DNA of 48,184 nt from Euzebyales bacterium. GTDB taxonomy: Bacteria; Actinomycetota; Nitriliruptoria; Euzebyales; JAHELV01. This document shows, one piece after another, positions 25,472 to 33,364 of this stretch. The position numbers were made by a program, and so were the translations under genes. Location: positions 1-48,184 of the forward strand of contig DATHVN010000074.1 of NCBI GenBank assembly GCA_035461305.1, in the 5' to 3' direction. The notes below the pieces were generated by a model. That model was not told where the DNA came from and ran no database searches. It was given only the letters and a program-made list of their open reading frames with translations. Numbering within the stretch: position 1 is the first letter of the stretch; every line of letters starts with the position of its first letter.

Positions 25472-26221
25472 GCATGTCCAACGTGACCTTCGTCGACGGC
25501 GACACCAGCCAGGTTCGCGCCCGCCCGAAACGCATGGGCCGCTCTGCCAGGGACGCGGACCGGCAGGGGGCCGGTGCCGGCCCGGGCCCGCACGGACCCG
25601 CGGACCAGGGCGGCAATCTCGTGGACCCGCGGCCCGGCGACGTCGGGGACCAGGCCGGCCTGCGTGCCGAGCGCGAGCTCCACGAGCCGATCGGCCACCT
25701 CGCCGGCGCCGACCGGCTGGAACCGGAACCCGGCCGGGACCGGCAGCACGGGCACGCTGGCCAGCTGTGCACTGTCAGCAGGATCAGGTCGTGGAAGTGG
25801 GTGGCGCGCAGCGTCGTCCATGCCAGGCCGGAGTCGGCCACGACCCGCCCCGCGGCGAGCTTGGATGCGAAGTAGCCGAACATCGCGCGGTGGATGCCGC
25901 TGGTGACGGGGGTCCTGTCGGGCCCCGACGACCGAGATGTGACCAGGTGCCGTGGCGCCGCTGTGCGACGCAGCCCGGACCAGGTGCCGCGCCTTGTCGT
26001 CGCCCGTGGTGCTGCCGGCGCAGGTGGACGATGATCGCGGCGCCATCGACGGCGGCGTTGATCGCCAGTGGCCAGGTCACCGGTCACGAACTCGACGCCA
26101 TCGCCGCCGGTGTGGCAGCGCCGGCTGAGCGCAGGACGTCGCATCCGGCATCGCCAGCCGAGCGACGACCAGCCGTCCCTAGGGTGCCCGTGCCGCCGGT
26201 GACCAGGATGGGTATTGCCAT
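25455..26221 (-). pseudogene. Atypical SDR / NAD-dependent epimerase, multiply frameshifted
   Basis: The start MAIPILVTGGTGTLG at 26221 is a clear NAD(P)-binding Rossmann motif. The remainder is spread over the frames: VEFVTGDLATG, then AAVDGAAIIVH, DDKARHLVRAASHSGA, HISVVG, PVTSGIHRAMFGYFASKLAA, GRVVADSGLAWTTLRATHFH, then VPAGFRFQPVGAGEVADRLV and LVPDVAGPRVHEIAALVRG. Five or more indels are needed, so no full protein is made. Such SDR/epimerase genes belong to the COE group (carboxymuconolactone decarboxylase, oxidoreductase, epimerase) that accompanies ECF41 sigma factors, and the sigma relic is directly adjacent. The ATG is now fused in frame to the sigma-2 fragment upstream (GGCVMAIPILVTGG). 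Confidence 0.75.
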
Positions 26222-26395
26222 GACGCACCCGCCGAGGTTCTCGACATCACTCGCTCCCGCCCGGGCGACGCGCAGCCACGTGTCCTGGACCGCGTCGTCA
26301 GCCTCGGCCAGCGAGCCGAGCATCCGGTAAGCCACTGCCCGCAGATGGACCCGGTGCTCCTCGAAGCGGTCCGCCAGCCATTCGTGCTCGTCCAT
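26222..26395 (-). pseudogene. N-terminal (sigma-2) fragment of an ECF41/SigJ-type sigma factor, inverted
   Basis: From ATG 26395 the minus strand reads MDEHEWLADRFEEHRVHLRA, then VAYRMLGSLAEADDAVQDTW and LRVARAGASDVENLGG. This is sigma region 2 of an ECF41 factor up to the point where WLTTVVARV normally follows. Instead the frame continues through CV into the SDR start at 26221. The missing continuation lies on the opposite strand from about 26463. GAGG upstream of the ATG is a plausible ribosome binding site. The fragment alone cannot act as a complete sigma factor. Confidence 0.85.
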
Positions 26396-26429
26396 CGGTC
26401 ACATCCTCGCGTGGCCACGTCATTGAAGT

Positions 26430-26456
26430 GACACCACTGACACGACGGTTGTGACA
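26430..26456 (-). promoter_or_regulatory. ECF41-type promoter
   Basis: On the minus strand TGTCACA (26456-26450) is followed after 16 bases by TGTC (26433-26430). The published ECF41 target promoter is TGTCACA-N16/17-CGTC, so only one base differs. It lies 35 bp before the sigma-2 fragment's ATG and would have served autoregulation. Confidence 0.6.
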
Positions 26457-26462
26457 AGAGCG

Positions 26463-27178
26463 GTTGACCACGATCGTCGCGCGCGTGTCTGACGATGCTG
26501 CGGTCACGCAACACCAGACGTGAGCAGTCCCTCGGCCACATCCCCGATCCGGTCATCACCCCCGAGGGAGCGCTCGAGCCCGACGAGGAAGCGGTGCTGG
26601 CGGACTCCGTCAGTCTCTCACTGCTCGTCGTGCTCGATGCCCTGACACCGGCGGAGCGGCTCGCGTTCGTGCTCCACGACATGTTCGAGCTGCCCTTCCA
26701 CGAGATCGCCCGCCTGCTCGGTCCGTCTCCTGCGGCAGCCCGGCAGCTTGCGAGCAGGGCACGGCGGCGTGTCAACGGCGCCGAGCTGCCGAGACGTGAC
26801 CCCGATGTCGTTCGGCAACGGGACGTGGTGGACGCCTTCTTCCAGGCCGCGCGTGGGGGTGACTTCGACACCCTCGTCGCACTGCTCGACCCCGACGTCG
26901 TGCTGCGGTCCGACTTCGGCGACCGGCGACCGGCGGTCCCGGCGGTGGTCCGTGGTGCGGCTGCTGTGGCGAGGCAGGCGGTCATGGGCGCGCTCCCCGC
27001 TGCCCACCTGCGCCCGGCACTGGTGAACGGGGCTGCGGGAGTTGTCATCACTGTCGCCGGACGGCCCTTCGCCGTCATGGGCTTCACCGTGACCGACGGC
27101 AGGATCGTCGAGATGGATGCGATCGCCGATCCTGAACGCGTCCGGAGGATCGCCGCGGCCGTCCTCAGCGACGACTGA
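26463..27178 (+). pseudogene. C-terminal part of the ECF41 sigma factor (linker, sigma-4, SnoaL-like domain)
   Basis: The plus strand resumes the sigma factor exactly where the inverted fragment breaks off: LTTIVARV, then, after an apparent 2-base deletion near 26488, MLRSRNTRREQSLG (open frame from ATG 26495). Region 4 reads LVVLDALTPAERLAFVLHDM, then FELPFHEIARLLGPSPAAAR. The last 130 residues (VVDAFFQAARGGDFDTLVAL to the stop at 27178) are the SnoaL-like domain that ECF41 factors use to control their own activity. Linker and domain are well preserved, so the break is recent compared with the decay around it. A shortened product from ATG 26495 would lack promoter -10 recognition. Confidence 0.85.
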
Positions 27179-27232
27179 TGCCAGCGGTGCGTTCCCGCTC
27201 GGGCACGACCGTGATGTGAGACGACCGCGCCG

Positions 27233-27886
27233 TCAGGAGGTCGTCGTGCCATCGATGAGGTCCAGGCCGGTGGCGTCGCACAGCGAGGCCACGCTGCGGC
27301 CGCCGAAGGTCCGGGTCACGGTCGCGCGCCCGTCGGCGAGGTCGATGACGGCGACGTCGGTGTAGATACGGCTGACGCAGTCGAGTCCTGTGACCGGGTA
27401 GGTCAGCTCGGTGACGAGCTTCGCGGTCCCGTCCCTGGTGAACATGCGCATCATGACGAAGGTCTGCTTGGCACCGATCGCCAGGTCCATTGCGCCACCG
27501 ACCGCTGGGATCGCATCCGGCTCGCCGGTGTGCCAGTTGGCGAGATCGCCGTTCACCGCGACCTGGAAGGCACCCAGCACGCACAGGTCCAGGTGGCCTC
27601 CGCGCATCATGGCGAACGAGTCCGCGTGGTGGAAGTAGGACGCGCCGGGAAGCTCGGTCACCGGGATCTTGCCGGCGTTGATCAGGTCGGGATCGACCTC
27701 GTCGTCGCGCGCTTCGGGGCCCATGCCGAGCATCCCGTTCTCGGTGTGCAGCGTGACGTCCTGCTCGGGGGTGAGATGGTCCCCGACCGTGGTCGGCATG
27801 CCGATGCCGAGGTTGACGTAGGCCCCCATCGGGATGTCGGCCGCGACCAGTTGCGCCAACTGCTGACGTGTCAGTGGCTGGGTCAT
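27233..27886 (-). CDS. 3-oxoacid CoA-transferase subunit B
   Basis: Second subunit of a class I CoA-transferase that moves CoA from succinyl-CoA to a 3-oxoacid (3-oxoadipate or acetoacetate). The protein has 217 residues. It opens with YVNLGIGMPTTVGDHL and carries the catalytic Glu in LHTENGMLGMGP. GGHLDLCVLGAFQVAVNGDL, GAMDLAIGAKQTFVMM and CVSRIYTDVAVID follow in the usual order. The start overlaps the stop of subunit A by 4 bp, so the subunits are made in equal amounts. Complete and intact. Confidence 0.92.
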   Translation of the reverse strand: MTQPLTRQQLAQLVAADIPMGAYVNLGIGMPTTVGDHLTPEQDVTLHTENGMLGMGPEARDDEVDPDLINAGKIPVTELPGASYFHHADSFAMMRGGHLDLCVLGAFQVAVNGDLANWHTGEPDAIPAVGGAMDLAIGAKQTFVMMRMFTRDGTAKLVTELTYPVTGLDCVSRIYTDVAVIDLADGRATVTRTFGGRSVASLCDATGLDLIDGTTTS

Positions 27887-28587
27887 GCGTCCTCCTGCCG
27901 CATGTCCGCTGTCCGCTGGTGCGGATCATGTGTCACCAGCACCCGGTCGACAAAGATCCCTGGTGTGACGACGGCCTCAGGGTCGATGCCTCCGACGTCG
28001 ACGACCGCGTGCACCTGGGCCACGGTGCTGCGCGCGGCGGTTGCCATGATGGGCCCGAAGTTGCGGGCGGTCTTGCGGTAGACCAGGTTGCCGGCGCGGT
28101 CAGCGCGGTGCGCCTTGACCAGCGCGACGTCTCCGCGGATCGGATACTCCAGTACGTGGTCGGTTCCGTCGATGCGACGGGTCTCCTTGCCCTCGGCGAG
28201 CAGCGTGCCGTACCCGGTGGGCGTGTAGAACGCGCCGATGCCGGCTCCGGCGGCACGGATCCGCTCGGCGAGGTTGCCCTGCGGCACGACCTCCAACTCG
28301 ATCTCTCCGGCGCGGTATGCGGCGTCGAAGTGCCAGGAGTCGCTCTGCCGGGGGAACGAGCAGATCATCTTCCGCACACGGCCCAGCTCGATCAGCCTCG
28401 CCAGGCCCTCGTCGCCGTTGCCGGCGTTGTTGTTCACGACCGTCAGGTCGCCGGCACCGTGGTCGATCAGCGCGTCGATCAGCTCGACCGGCTGCCCGGC
28501 GGTGCCGAACCCGCCGATCAGCAGGGTCATCCCGTCCTTGATGTCGGCGACCGCCGCCGCCGGGTCCTCGGTGATCGACTGACGCAC
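27883..28587 (-). CDS. 3-oxoacid CoA-transferase subunit A
   Basis: First subunit, 234 residues. The CoA-binding part reads MTLLIGGFGTAGQPVELIDA, followed by LTVVNNNAGNGDEGLARLI, ICSFPRQSDSWHFDAAYRAG, EVVPQGNLAERIRAAGAGIG and FYTPTGYGT, the class I family pattern. The start is GTG at 28587, with GAGGAG 9 bases upstream, and the first residues RQSITEDPAAAV match relatives. Further upstream the same frame is open but not conserved. It is divergent from a thiolase gene across a 160-bp region, and together they could carry out the last two steps of the beta-ketoadipate pathway or ketone-body use. Confidence 0.9.
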   Translation of the reverse strand: MRQSITEDPAAAVADIKDGMTLLIGGFGTAGQPVELIDALIDHGAGDLTVVNNNAGNGDEGLARLIELGRVRKMICSFPRQSDSWHFDAAYRAGEIELEVVPQGNLAERIRAAGAGIGAFYTPTGYGTLLAEGKETRRIDGTDHVLEYPIRGDVALVKAHRADRAGNLVYRKTARNFGPIMATAARSTVAQVHAVVDVGGIDPEAVVTPGIFVDRVLVTHDPHQRTADMRQEDA

Positions 28588-28747
28588 CGGCTGCTCCTCG
28601 GTCGAGGGCCGAACATTGTCGCGCCCCGCGAGGCGCGACGCAGTTCGCTGCGGCGTGCCCGGTCCGGGCTGCGGCGTCCTCGCTGTGGGCGCAGCGCGGC
28701 TCATACTATCCACGGGGCCGTCGCCCCCGACCCGAGGAGCCTGCGCC
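28588..28747. promoter_or_regulatory. Divergent promoter region between the CoA-transferase and thiolase genes
   Basis: Contains an inverted repeat GTCGCGCC-N6-GGCGCGAC (28618-28639), likely an operator, and a good -10 TACTAT near 28707 for the thiolase with no clear -35. An IclR- or TetR-type regulator often controls such gene pairs, but none is adjacent. Confidence 0.45.
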
Positions 28748-29956
28748 ATGCGTGATGCTGTGATCTGTGAGCCGTTGCGCACCCCGATCGGTCGGTACGG
28801 CGGATCGCTGAAGGACGTCAGCGCGACCGAGCTCGGTGCGACGGTGCTGCGGGAGATCCTGCAGGGCACCGGCCTGGACGGCGAGGTCGTCGAGGACATC
28901 GTCGTCGGATGCGCCGGGCCGTCGCCCGAGGCGCCGGCGATCGGTCGGGTGATCGGGCTGGACGCTGGCCTGCCTGTCGCGGTCCCCGGGCTGCACGTGG
29001 ATCGGCGGTGCGGTTCGGGGCTGCAGGCGGTGCTGTACGCGGCGATGCAGGTCCAGGCCGGAGCGAGCGAGCTGCTCGTGGCCGGCGGCGTCGAGTCCAT
29101 GAGCAACGCGTACTACTACTCCACCGACGTGCGGTGGGGTGCGCGGGGCCGGCCCAGCCAGATGCACGACCAGCTCGGCCGTGCCCGTGTCACCGCCGGC
29201 GGGGCGTCCTTCCCGATCGCGGGCGGCATGATCGAGACCGCTGAGAACGTGCGCCGCCAGATGGGGATCAGCCGGGAGGACCAGGACGCGTTGGCGCTCA
29301 TGTCCCATCAGCGCGCCACGGCAGCGCAGCACGACGGGGTCTTCGCGGAGGAGATCGTGCCGGTGGCCGTGCGCACCGGCAGGTCCGAGACCGTCGTCGA
29401 CACCGACGAGCACCCCCGCGCCGACACGTCGCTGGAACGTCTGGCCGAGCTCACGCCGATCATGCACGGTCAGGACCCGAAGGCCACCGTGACCGCCGGG
29501 AACGCCTCGGGTCAGAACGACGCGGCCGCCCTGTGCGTCGTGACCACGCCGGAGGCGGCCGAGCGGTACGGCCTGACACCGCTGGTGCGCCTGGTGTCCT
29601 CGGGTGTCGCCGGTTGCGATCCCCGCACGATGGGCCTGGGCCCGGTCCCGGCAACGACGACGGCACTGGAGCGTGCCGGGCTGACCCTGGCGGACATGGA
29701 CCTGATCGAGCTCAACGAGGCGTTCGCGGCGCAGGCGCTGGGGGTGCTGCGCACGTGGGGCCTGAGCGACGACGACCTCGAACGGGTCAACGTGCACGGC
29801 TCCGGGATCTCCCTCGGTCACCCCGTCGGGGCCACCGGGGCGCGAATCCTGGCGACGCTGTCGCGTGAGATGGTCCGGCGGAGCGCGCGCTACGGCTTGG
29901 AGACCATGTGCATCGGCGGCGGTCAGGGCCTGGCCGCGGTCTTCGAGCGCGTCTGA
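28748..29956 (+). CDS. Acetyl-CoA acyltransferase / beta-ketoadipyl-CoA thiolase
   Basis: A 402-residue thiolase. The nucleophile Cys is in VDRRCGSGLQAVLYAA (near residue 91), the conserved His-containing loop is SGISLGHPVGATGARI, NEAFAAQALGVL is present, and the second Cys is in MCIGGGQGLAAVFERV. The length and all four motifs fit degradative thiolases. With succinyl-CoA-dependent transferase genes divergent from it, cleavage of 3-oxoadipyl-CoA to succinyl-CoA and acetyl-CoA, or of acetoacetyl-CoA, is likely. The exact substrate is not readable. ATG 28748 (MRDAVICEPLRTPIGRYGG) is the conserved start. An in-frame extension to 28616 is not. Confidence 0.9.
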   Translation: MRDAVICEPLRTPIGRYGGSLKDVSATELGATVLREILQGTGLDGEVVEDIVVGCAGPSPEAPAIGRVIGLDAGLPVAVPGLHVDRRCGSGLQAVLYAAMQVQAGASELLVAGGVESMSNAYYYSTDVRWGARGRPSQMHDQLGRARVTAGGASFPIAGGMIETAENVRRQMGISREDQDALALMSHQRATAAQHDGVFAEEIVPVAVRTGRSETVVDTDEHPRADTSLERLAELTPIMHGQDPKATVTAGNASGQNDAAALCVVTTPEAAERYGLTPLVRLVSSGVAGCDPRTMGLGPVPATTTALERAGLTLADMDLIELNEAFAAQALGVLRTWGLSDDDLERVNVHGSGISLGHPVGATGARILATLSREMVRRSARYGLETMCIGGGQGLAAVFERV

Positions 29957-30138
29957 GCGGTCGCGGCCGACGTCGACATGGCCGAGTTCGGCCACAGCTT
30001 CTCAGCGACTGCCGGGCAACCCGCGCAGCCGCGCGCCGGACTCGGCGGGCCGTCCGAACCTGCCGACATCGCCGGCAACCGTAACGCCGTGAGAGGTTTT
30101 CTGGTCGGCAGCTGTCAATCTGTTCGATCCTGTTCGTT

Positions 30139-30582
30139 CGTCGAGGGCCAGCAGCTCGTGCGGGCCTGCCTGCGCCGTGACCTGCCGGGCCTCTCCAGCT
30201 CCAGGCGACGGTCAACGCCGTCCACGCTGACGCGGTCACGTTCGCCGACACCGACTGGCCGCAGATCGTGGCGCTGTACGACCACCTGTACGCGCTCGAC
30301 CCCAGCCCGGTCGTGGCACTCAACCGTGCCGCCGTGGCCGAGGTCGACGGACCCCGGGTGGGCCTGGCGCTCGTCGATGCCCTCGATCGCCTCGACCGGT
30401 ACCACGCCTTCCAAGCGGCCCGCGGCGAGCTGCTCGCTCGCTGCGGCGATGTCGAGCAGGCCCGCGAAATCCTGCTGCGCGCGGCCGCGCTGGCGCCCAC
30501 CGGTGCCAGCCGCGAGCACCTGCGCCACCGCGCCGACCACGTCGCGCGTCACCAGCTCGCCGACCCTCTCCCACGACCGTGA
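30139..30582 (+). pseudogene. ECF42-type (DUF6596) sigma factor, C-terminal fragment
   Basis: Only the C-terminal third of an ECF42 factor remains. One frame gives VEGQQLVRACLRRDLPG. After a one-base loss near 30192 the next gives QATVNAVHADAVTFADTDWP, then QIVALYDHLYALDPSPVVAL, NRAAVAEVDGPRVGLALVDA and DRYHAFQAARGELLARCGDV, the TPR-like DUF6596 domain that follows sigma-4. No sigma-2 or sigma-4 regions are present upstream, where the 180 bases after the thiolase hold nothing recognisable. A short product from ATG 30268 is possible but has no known role alone. Confidence 0.7.
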
Positions 30583-30652
30583 CGAGGCCTCCGACGTCTT
30601 CAACCACAGCAACGGAACTCAGGCCAACCCACTGAGCACGGGGAGCGGGGCT

Positions 30653-30675
30653 GCGAACCTCCGCTCCGCTGCGCC
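30653..30675 (-). repeat. Single copy of an element resembling the 33-bp repeat upstream of pheA
   Basis: The minus strand reads GGCGCAGCGGAGCGGAGGTT and continues CGC, which matches the core GCAGCGGAGCGGCAGGTCGC of the units at 1178-1278 with few changes. It lies between the ECF42 relic and the end of the permease gene, again in non-coding DNA. Confidence 0.45.
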
Positions 30676-30707
30676 AGTTCGAGACGTCGCTGCCACCCCG
30701 TCCCGCG

Positions 30708-31661
30708 TCATGTGACCGCAGGAACCAGGTAGCCGGCGATCGTGGCGATGGTGACGATCGCACCCACGAGTGCAGCGAGCACCCGCCGGTCGAGCAGACG
30801 GCCGAGGATGGTGAGCTCCGGGAGGTTGACTCCGGAGCCGGCGATGATGAGCGCGACGAGTGCGCCATCGCCCATGCCCTGGTGACGTAGCGCGGCGGCG
30901 ATGGGCAGGAACGCCTCGCCGGAGACGTAGAGTGGTGCACCGAGCAACGCGGCAGCGGGCACGGCGACGAGGCTGTCGGGTCCAGCGACCGCGACGACTG
31001 CATCCTGCGGGACCACGCCGGTGATGATCACCGCCACGACGGCGGCGATGACGAGCGGCACGGCCATCTCGCGCAGTAGATGCCGGGCGTGGACGGCGGC
31101 ATGGCCGGCTTCTGCCGGCCACCCTCGCCACGGCGTCCGATCGGTCACGCGGTCCGGCTCGCCGACGACATCGCCTGCACTCGTGTCGACGGACGATCCG
31201 ACCGGCGCCACCGACCCCCGGCGGATGCGCGAGCCGGTTCGGGCCCCGATCCCGGCGGCGTCCGCCAGCAGGGCGGCGGCGAGGATGCCAGCGCCGGTGA
31301 TGGCGGTGTAGGCGATCGCGACCGCCGGTCCGAACACGACTGCGAGCGCGACGGCGATCAGCGGGTCGAGGACGGGTGCCGCGAGCAGGAACCCGGTCCA
31401 CGCCGACGTGCGGACGCCGGCGTCGAGCATGGCGATGAGCACCGGAATCGCCGAGTAGGTGCAGAACGGGGTCAAGAAGCCCAGCGCGACACCCTTCGTG
31501 GCACCTGCCAGCCGGGTACCGCCGAGCAGGCGCCGCAGCCGGTCGAGGCCGAGCCGCCTGGCCGTGAGCTCGACGCCCCCGGCGATGACGAGGAACAAGG
31601 CGACGAGCTCGACGACCAGCCACGCGACGCCGACTGCCGCGGTGGCACTCGATGAGGACAT
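30708..31661 (-). CDS. COG0701/DUF318 permease (ArsP-like)
   Basis: A 317-residue permease with eight or more membrane segments in two halves separated by a charged loop of about 55 residues (residues 133-185). The conserved first-half signature is GFLTPFCTYSAIPVLIAMLD, and the second half has GAPLYVSGEAFLPIAAALRH and LIIAGSGVNLPELTILGRL. Relatives include ArsP, which exports organoarsenicals. This subgroup has FCTYS in place of the FCSCS found in many others. It starts 7 bp after the stop of an ArsR-type regulator on the same strand, so the regulator and permease form one operon, probably for metalloid or metal export. The substrate is inferred. Confidence 0.82.
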   Translation of the reverse strand: MSSSSATAAVGVAWLVVELVALFLVIAGGVELTARRLGLDRLRRLLGGTRLAGATKGVALGFLTPFCTYSAIPVLIAMLDAGVRTSAWTGFLLAAPVLDPLIAVALAVVFGPAVAIAYTAITGAGILAAALLADAAGIGARTGSRIRRGSVAPVGSSVDTSAGDVVGEPDRVTDRTPWRGWPAEAGHAAVHARHLLREMAVPLVIAAVVAVIITGVVPQDAVVAVAGPDSLVAVPAAALLGAPLYVSGEAFLPIAAALRHQGMGDGALVALIIAGSGVNLPELTILGRLLDRRVLAALVGAIVTIATIAGYLVPAVT

Positions 31662-31668
31662 GACCGCG

Positions 31669-32007
31669 TCAGCCGTGCCATGGCGCGGCCGCGAGCGGGT
31701 CACCGACAGCGCGGGGCAACCTGCCCATGACGACATCCGCGGCCGCGGGGAACGAGGTCAGGCAGTCGTCATTGATCCGGTAGTGGCTGGCCGTGCCAAC
31801 GTGATCGACGAAGACGAACTCCAGGTCCGCCAGGCGACGTAGGTGCGCCGAGACGGTCGACTGGCCGACGCCGACCGCGGCGACGACCTCCCCAACCGTC
31901 AGTGGCCGTCCAGTGCGGGCCAGCAGGTGCAGGATCTGGATCCTTGTGGCGTCGGCAAGGCACCGGAACCAGCTCGCGTACACCTCGGCAGATGGCCGGT
32001 CAAGCAC
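31669..32007 (-). CDS. ArsR-family metalloregulator
   Basis: A 112-residue winged-helix repressor. The HTH is LTVGEVVAAVGVGQSTVSAHLRRLADLEFV, and the start is VLDRPSAEVYASWFRCLADA, with TRIQILHLLARTGRPLT following. The C-terminal part DHVGTASHYRINDDCLTSFP supplies Cys near residue 90, and one Cys lies near residue 15, so the metal site is not of the classic CVCD type. GTG 32007 is chosen because GAGG lies 6 bases before it. GTG 32019 in the same frame would start inside the operator edge. The 29-bp operator directly upstream and the permease downstream define a self-regulated detoxification pair. Confidence 0.85.
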   Translation of the reverse strand: MLDRPSAEVYASWFRCLADATRIQILHLLARTGRPLTVGEVVAAVGVGQSTVSAHLRRLADLEFVFVDHVGTASHYRINDDCLTSFPAAADVVMGRLPRAVGDPLAAAPWHG

Positions 32008-32021
32008 GCCAATCCTCACTC

Positions 32022-32050
32022 TTAATCGTTCATCGACGATGAAAGATTAA
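32022..32050. promoter_or_regulatory. ArsR-type palindromic operator
   Basis: A 29-bp near-perfect palindrome with 14-base arms around one central A: left arm TTAATCGTTCATCG, right arm CGATGAAAGATTAA, with 13 of 14 positions paired. It lies directly upstream of the arsR-permease operon and is AT-rich against its surroundings. The inner TTCATCG-A-CGATGAA is typical of ArsR/SmtB sites. Confidence 0.75.
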
Positions 32051-32690
32051 TACCGGACGCGGCTGCCCGCAACGCCTGGATGCGCCGGGACGGCGACGGC
32101 GGAGGCGAAGCTCCTGTCGCCTCCGCCGTCGAGCGTCGCCGAGAACAGCAGTGTCTGACCGTCGTGCGCGGTCCGGTTGAGCAGCCGCCGCACCTCTGGC
32201 AGCCATCTCGGCCATCCGATCGGCCTCATCGAGCACAACTGTCCGCACATGACCAAAATTGATGTGTTGCGTCGCACCAGATCAGCGAGCCGGCCAGGGC
32301 ACGCGACGGCGATGTCGCACCGACCCTGAGCCGCCGCCGGTCGCGCGCGATGTTCGTGCCGCCGTAGAAGGTGGCGACTGAACGGCCGCGCACATCCGGC
32401 AGCGGCTGGAGCACCGCGGCGATCCGCGCAGCGAGCTTGCGCGTCGGCACCAGCACCAGCGCGCTGGAGCACCCGGGAGTGCTGCTGGTGGCGCGCAGCA
32501 GCCAGCGGAAATCGAGAAGGCGAGGGTGTTGCCCGCACCGGTCGTGCACGCCCGCAGAGACCGCGGCCCGTGATGGTGTCGAACAGCGCAGCTGCCTAAT
32601 CAGACGGGAAATGCAGCGGTGATGCCGTCGCGGCCGAGCGCCTCGTAGAGATCGCGGGGCACGCCGACTGGGCAGAGGTTGTCATGACTG
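32047..32690 (-). pseudogene. DEAD-box RNA helicase, decayed N-terminal core
   Basis: Pieces in alternating frames give RDLYEALGRDGITAAFPV (Q-motif region), GRARTGAGNTLAF (Walker A with Asn where Lys is required), ALVLVPTRKLAARIAAVLQ (motif Ia), FYGGTNIARDRRRLRVG, CPGRLADLVRR (motif Ib), VVLDEADRMAEM (motif II), LPEVRRLLNRTAHDGQ and TLLFSATLDGG (motif III). There are several frameshifts and at least one stop, and the second helicase domain is absent, cut off near the ArsR operator. It is a relic of an RhlE-like helicase. Confidence 0.75.
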
Positions 32691-33004
32691 GTCTCATGTT
32701 CTGCCGCCTGACGCGGCGATGTCGTGTCTCGCCAGCGACCCGGTCGGTCGTGCCGGTCGGGACGGACCGCCGCGATGCCGGTGCATGGCGACCCGTGTCC
32801 GTCGGACCAGCACGCCCCCAGTCGAGACAGTCAGCGACGATTGAGGTTGGGCGCCTTTCGGGTTCGGCCCGCCGGTGACGGGGCCATGCGGCGCGCATGT
32901 CTGGACGACGCGATCAACGGGCCGTCTGCATTGCGCGGCCTACCGATTTCACCGCCTTCTGCGCGGGGCCTGTGGTCACCCGCACCCGCAGGCAGCGCGG
33001 CGGC
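32691..33004. other. Intergenic stretch without recognisable gene
   Basis: Three hundred bases between the helicase relic and the DUF4177 gene. Short open frames on both strands have no conserved motif. No repeat or hairpin stands out. Confidence 0.4.
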
Positions 33005-33244
33005 TCACGAGGTCATGCGACGCTTGAGGATCGCGATGTACGCGGTCCTCGGCGAAGGATCGGTGGGCGCGTCCGATCCGGAGGCCGGGTGCTCGTCGCG
33101 AACCGTGTCGAATGCGAGCAACTGCCAGCCTTCGGCACCCCACTCGTTGAGCTTGCGCTGCAGTCCCTCGGCATCCGGTAGGCGCGCTTGGCGCCGCCAC
33201 TCCATGCCGAACACCTCGACACGGTGCTCCCATCGATCGTCCAT
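33005..33244 (-). CDS. DUF4177-like small protein
   Basis: A 79-residue protein: WEHRVEVFGMEWRRQARL, then LQRKLNEWGAEGWQLLAFDT, ending YIAILKRR. The pattern W-[EH]-[YH]-[KR]-V at the start, LNE-GAEGW in the middle and a final -AILKR strand is that of DUF4177, a small alpha/beta fold of unknown function. ATG 33244 has GGGAG 8 bases upstream. Starts up to 14 codons earlier are possible but not conserved. It is divergent from the acidic hypothetical protein at 33365. Confidence 0.65.
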   Translation of the reverse strand: MDDRWEHRVEVFGMEWRRQARLPDAEGLQRKLNEWGAEGWQLLAFDTVRDEHPASGSDAPTDPSPRTAYIAILKRRMTS

Positions 33245-33364
33245 CTCTCCGACTCCCTGCATCATTCCCTGCGACAAGTCTCTCATGGCCGCGAGATCCC
33301 GACGCTACGCTGACCAACGGACACACCATGACGCCACTCGGGTGCACTCCAGACCGGAGCGCCA

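Noticed and set aside
29957-30138. Intact N-terminus of the ECF42 factor
   Set aside because: No sigma-2 or sigma-4 motif is readable in any frame upstream of the DUF6596 part.
30640-30690. Possible tRNA from a GGTTCGC loop-like sequence
   Set aside because: No acceptor or anticodon stems can be folded. It matches the 33-bp repeat family instead.
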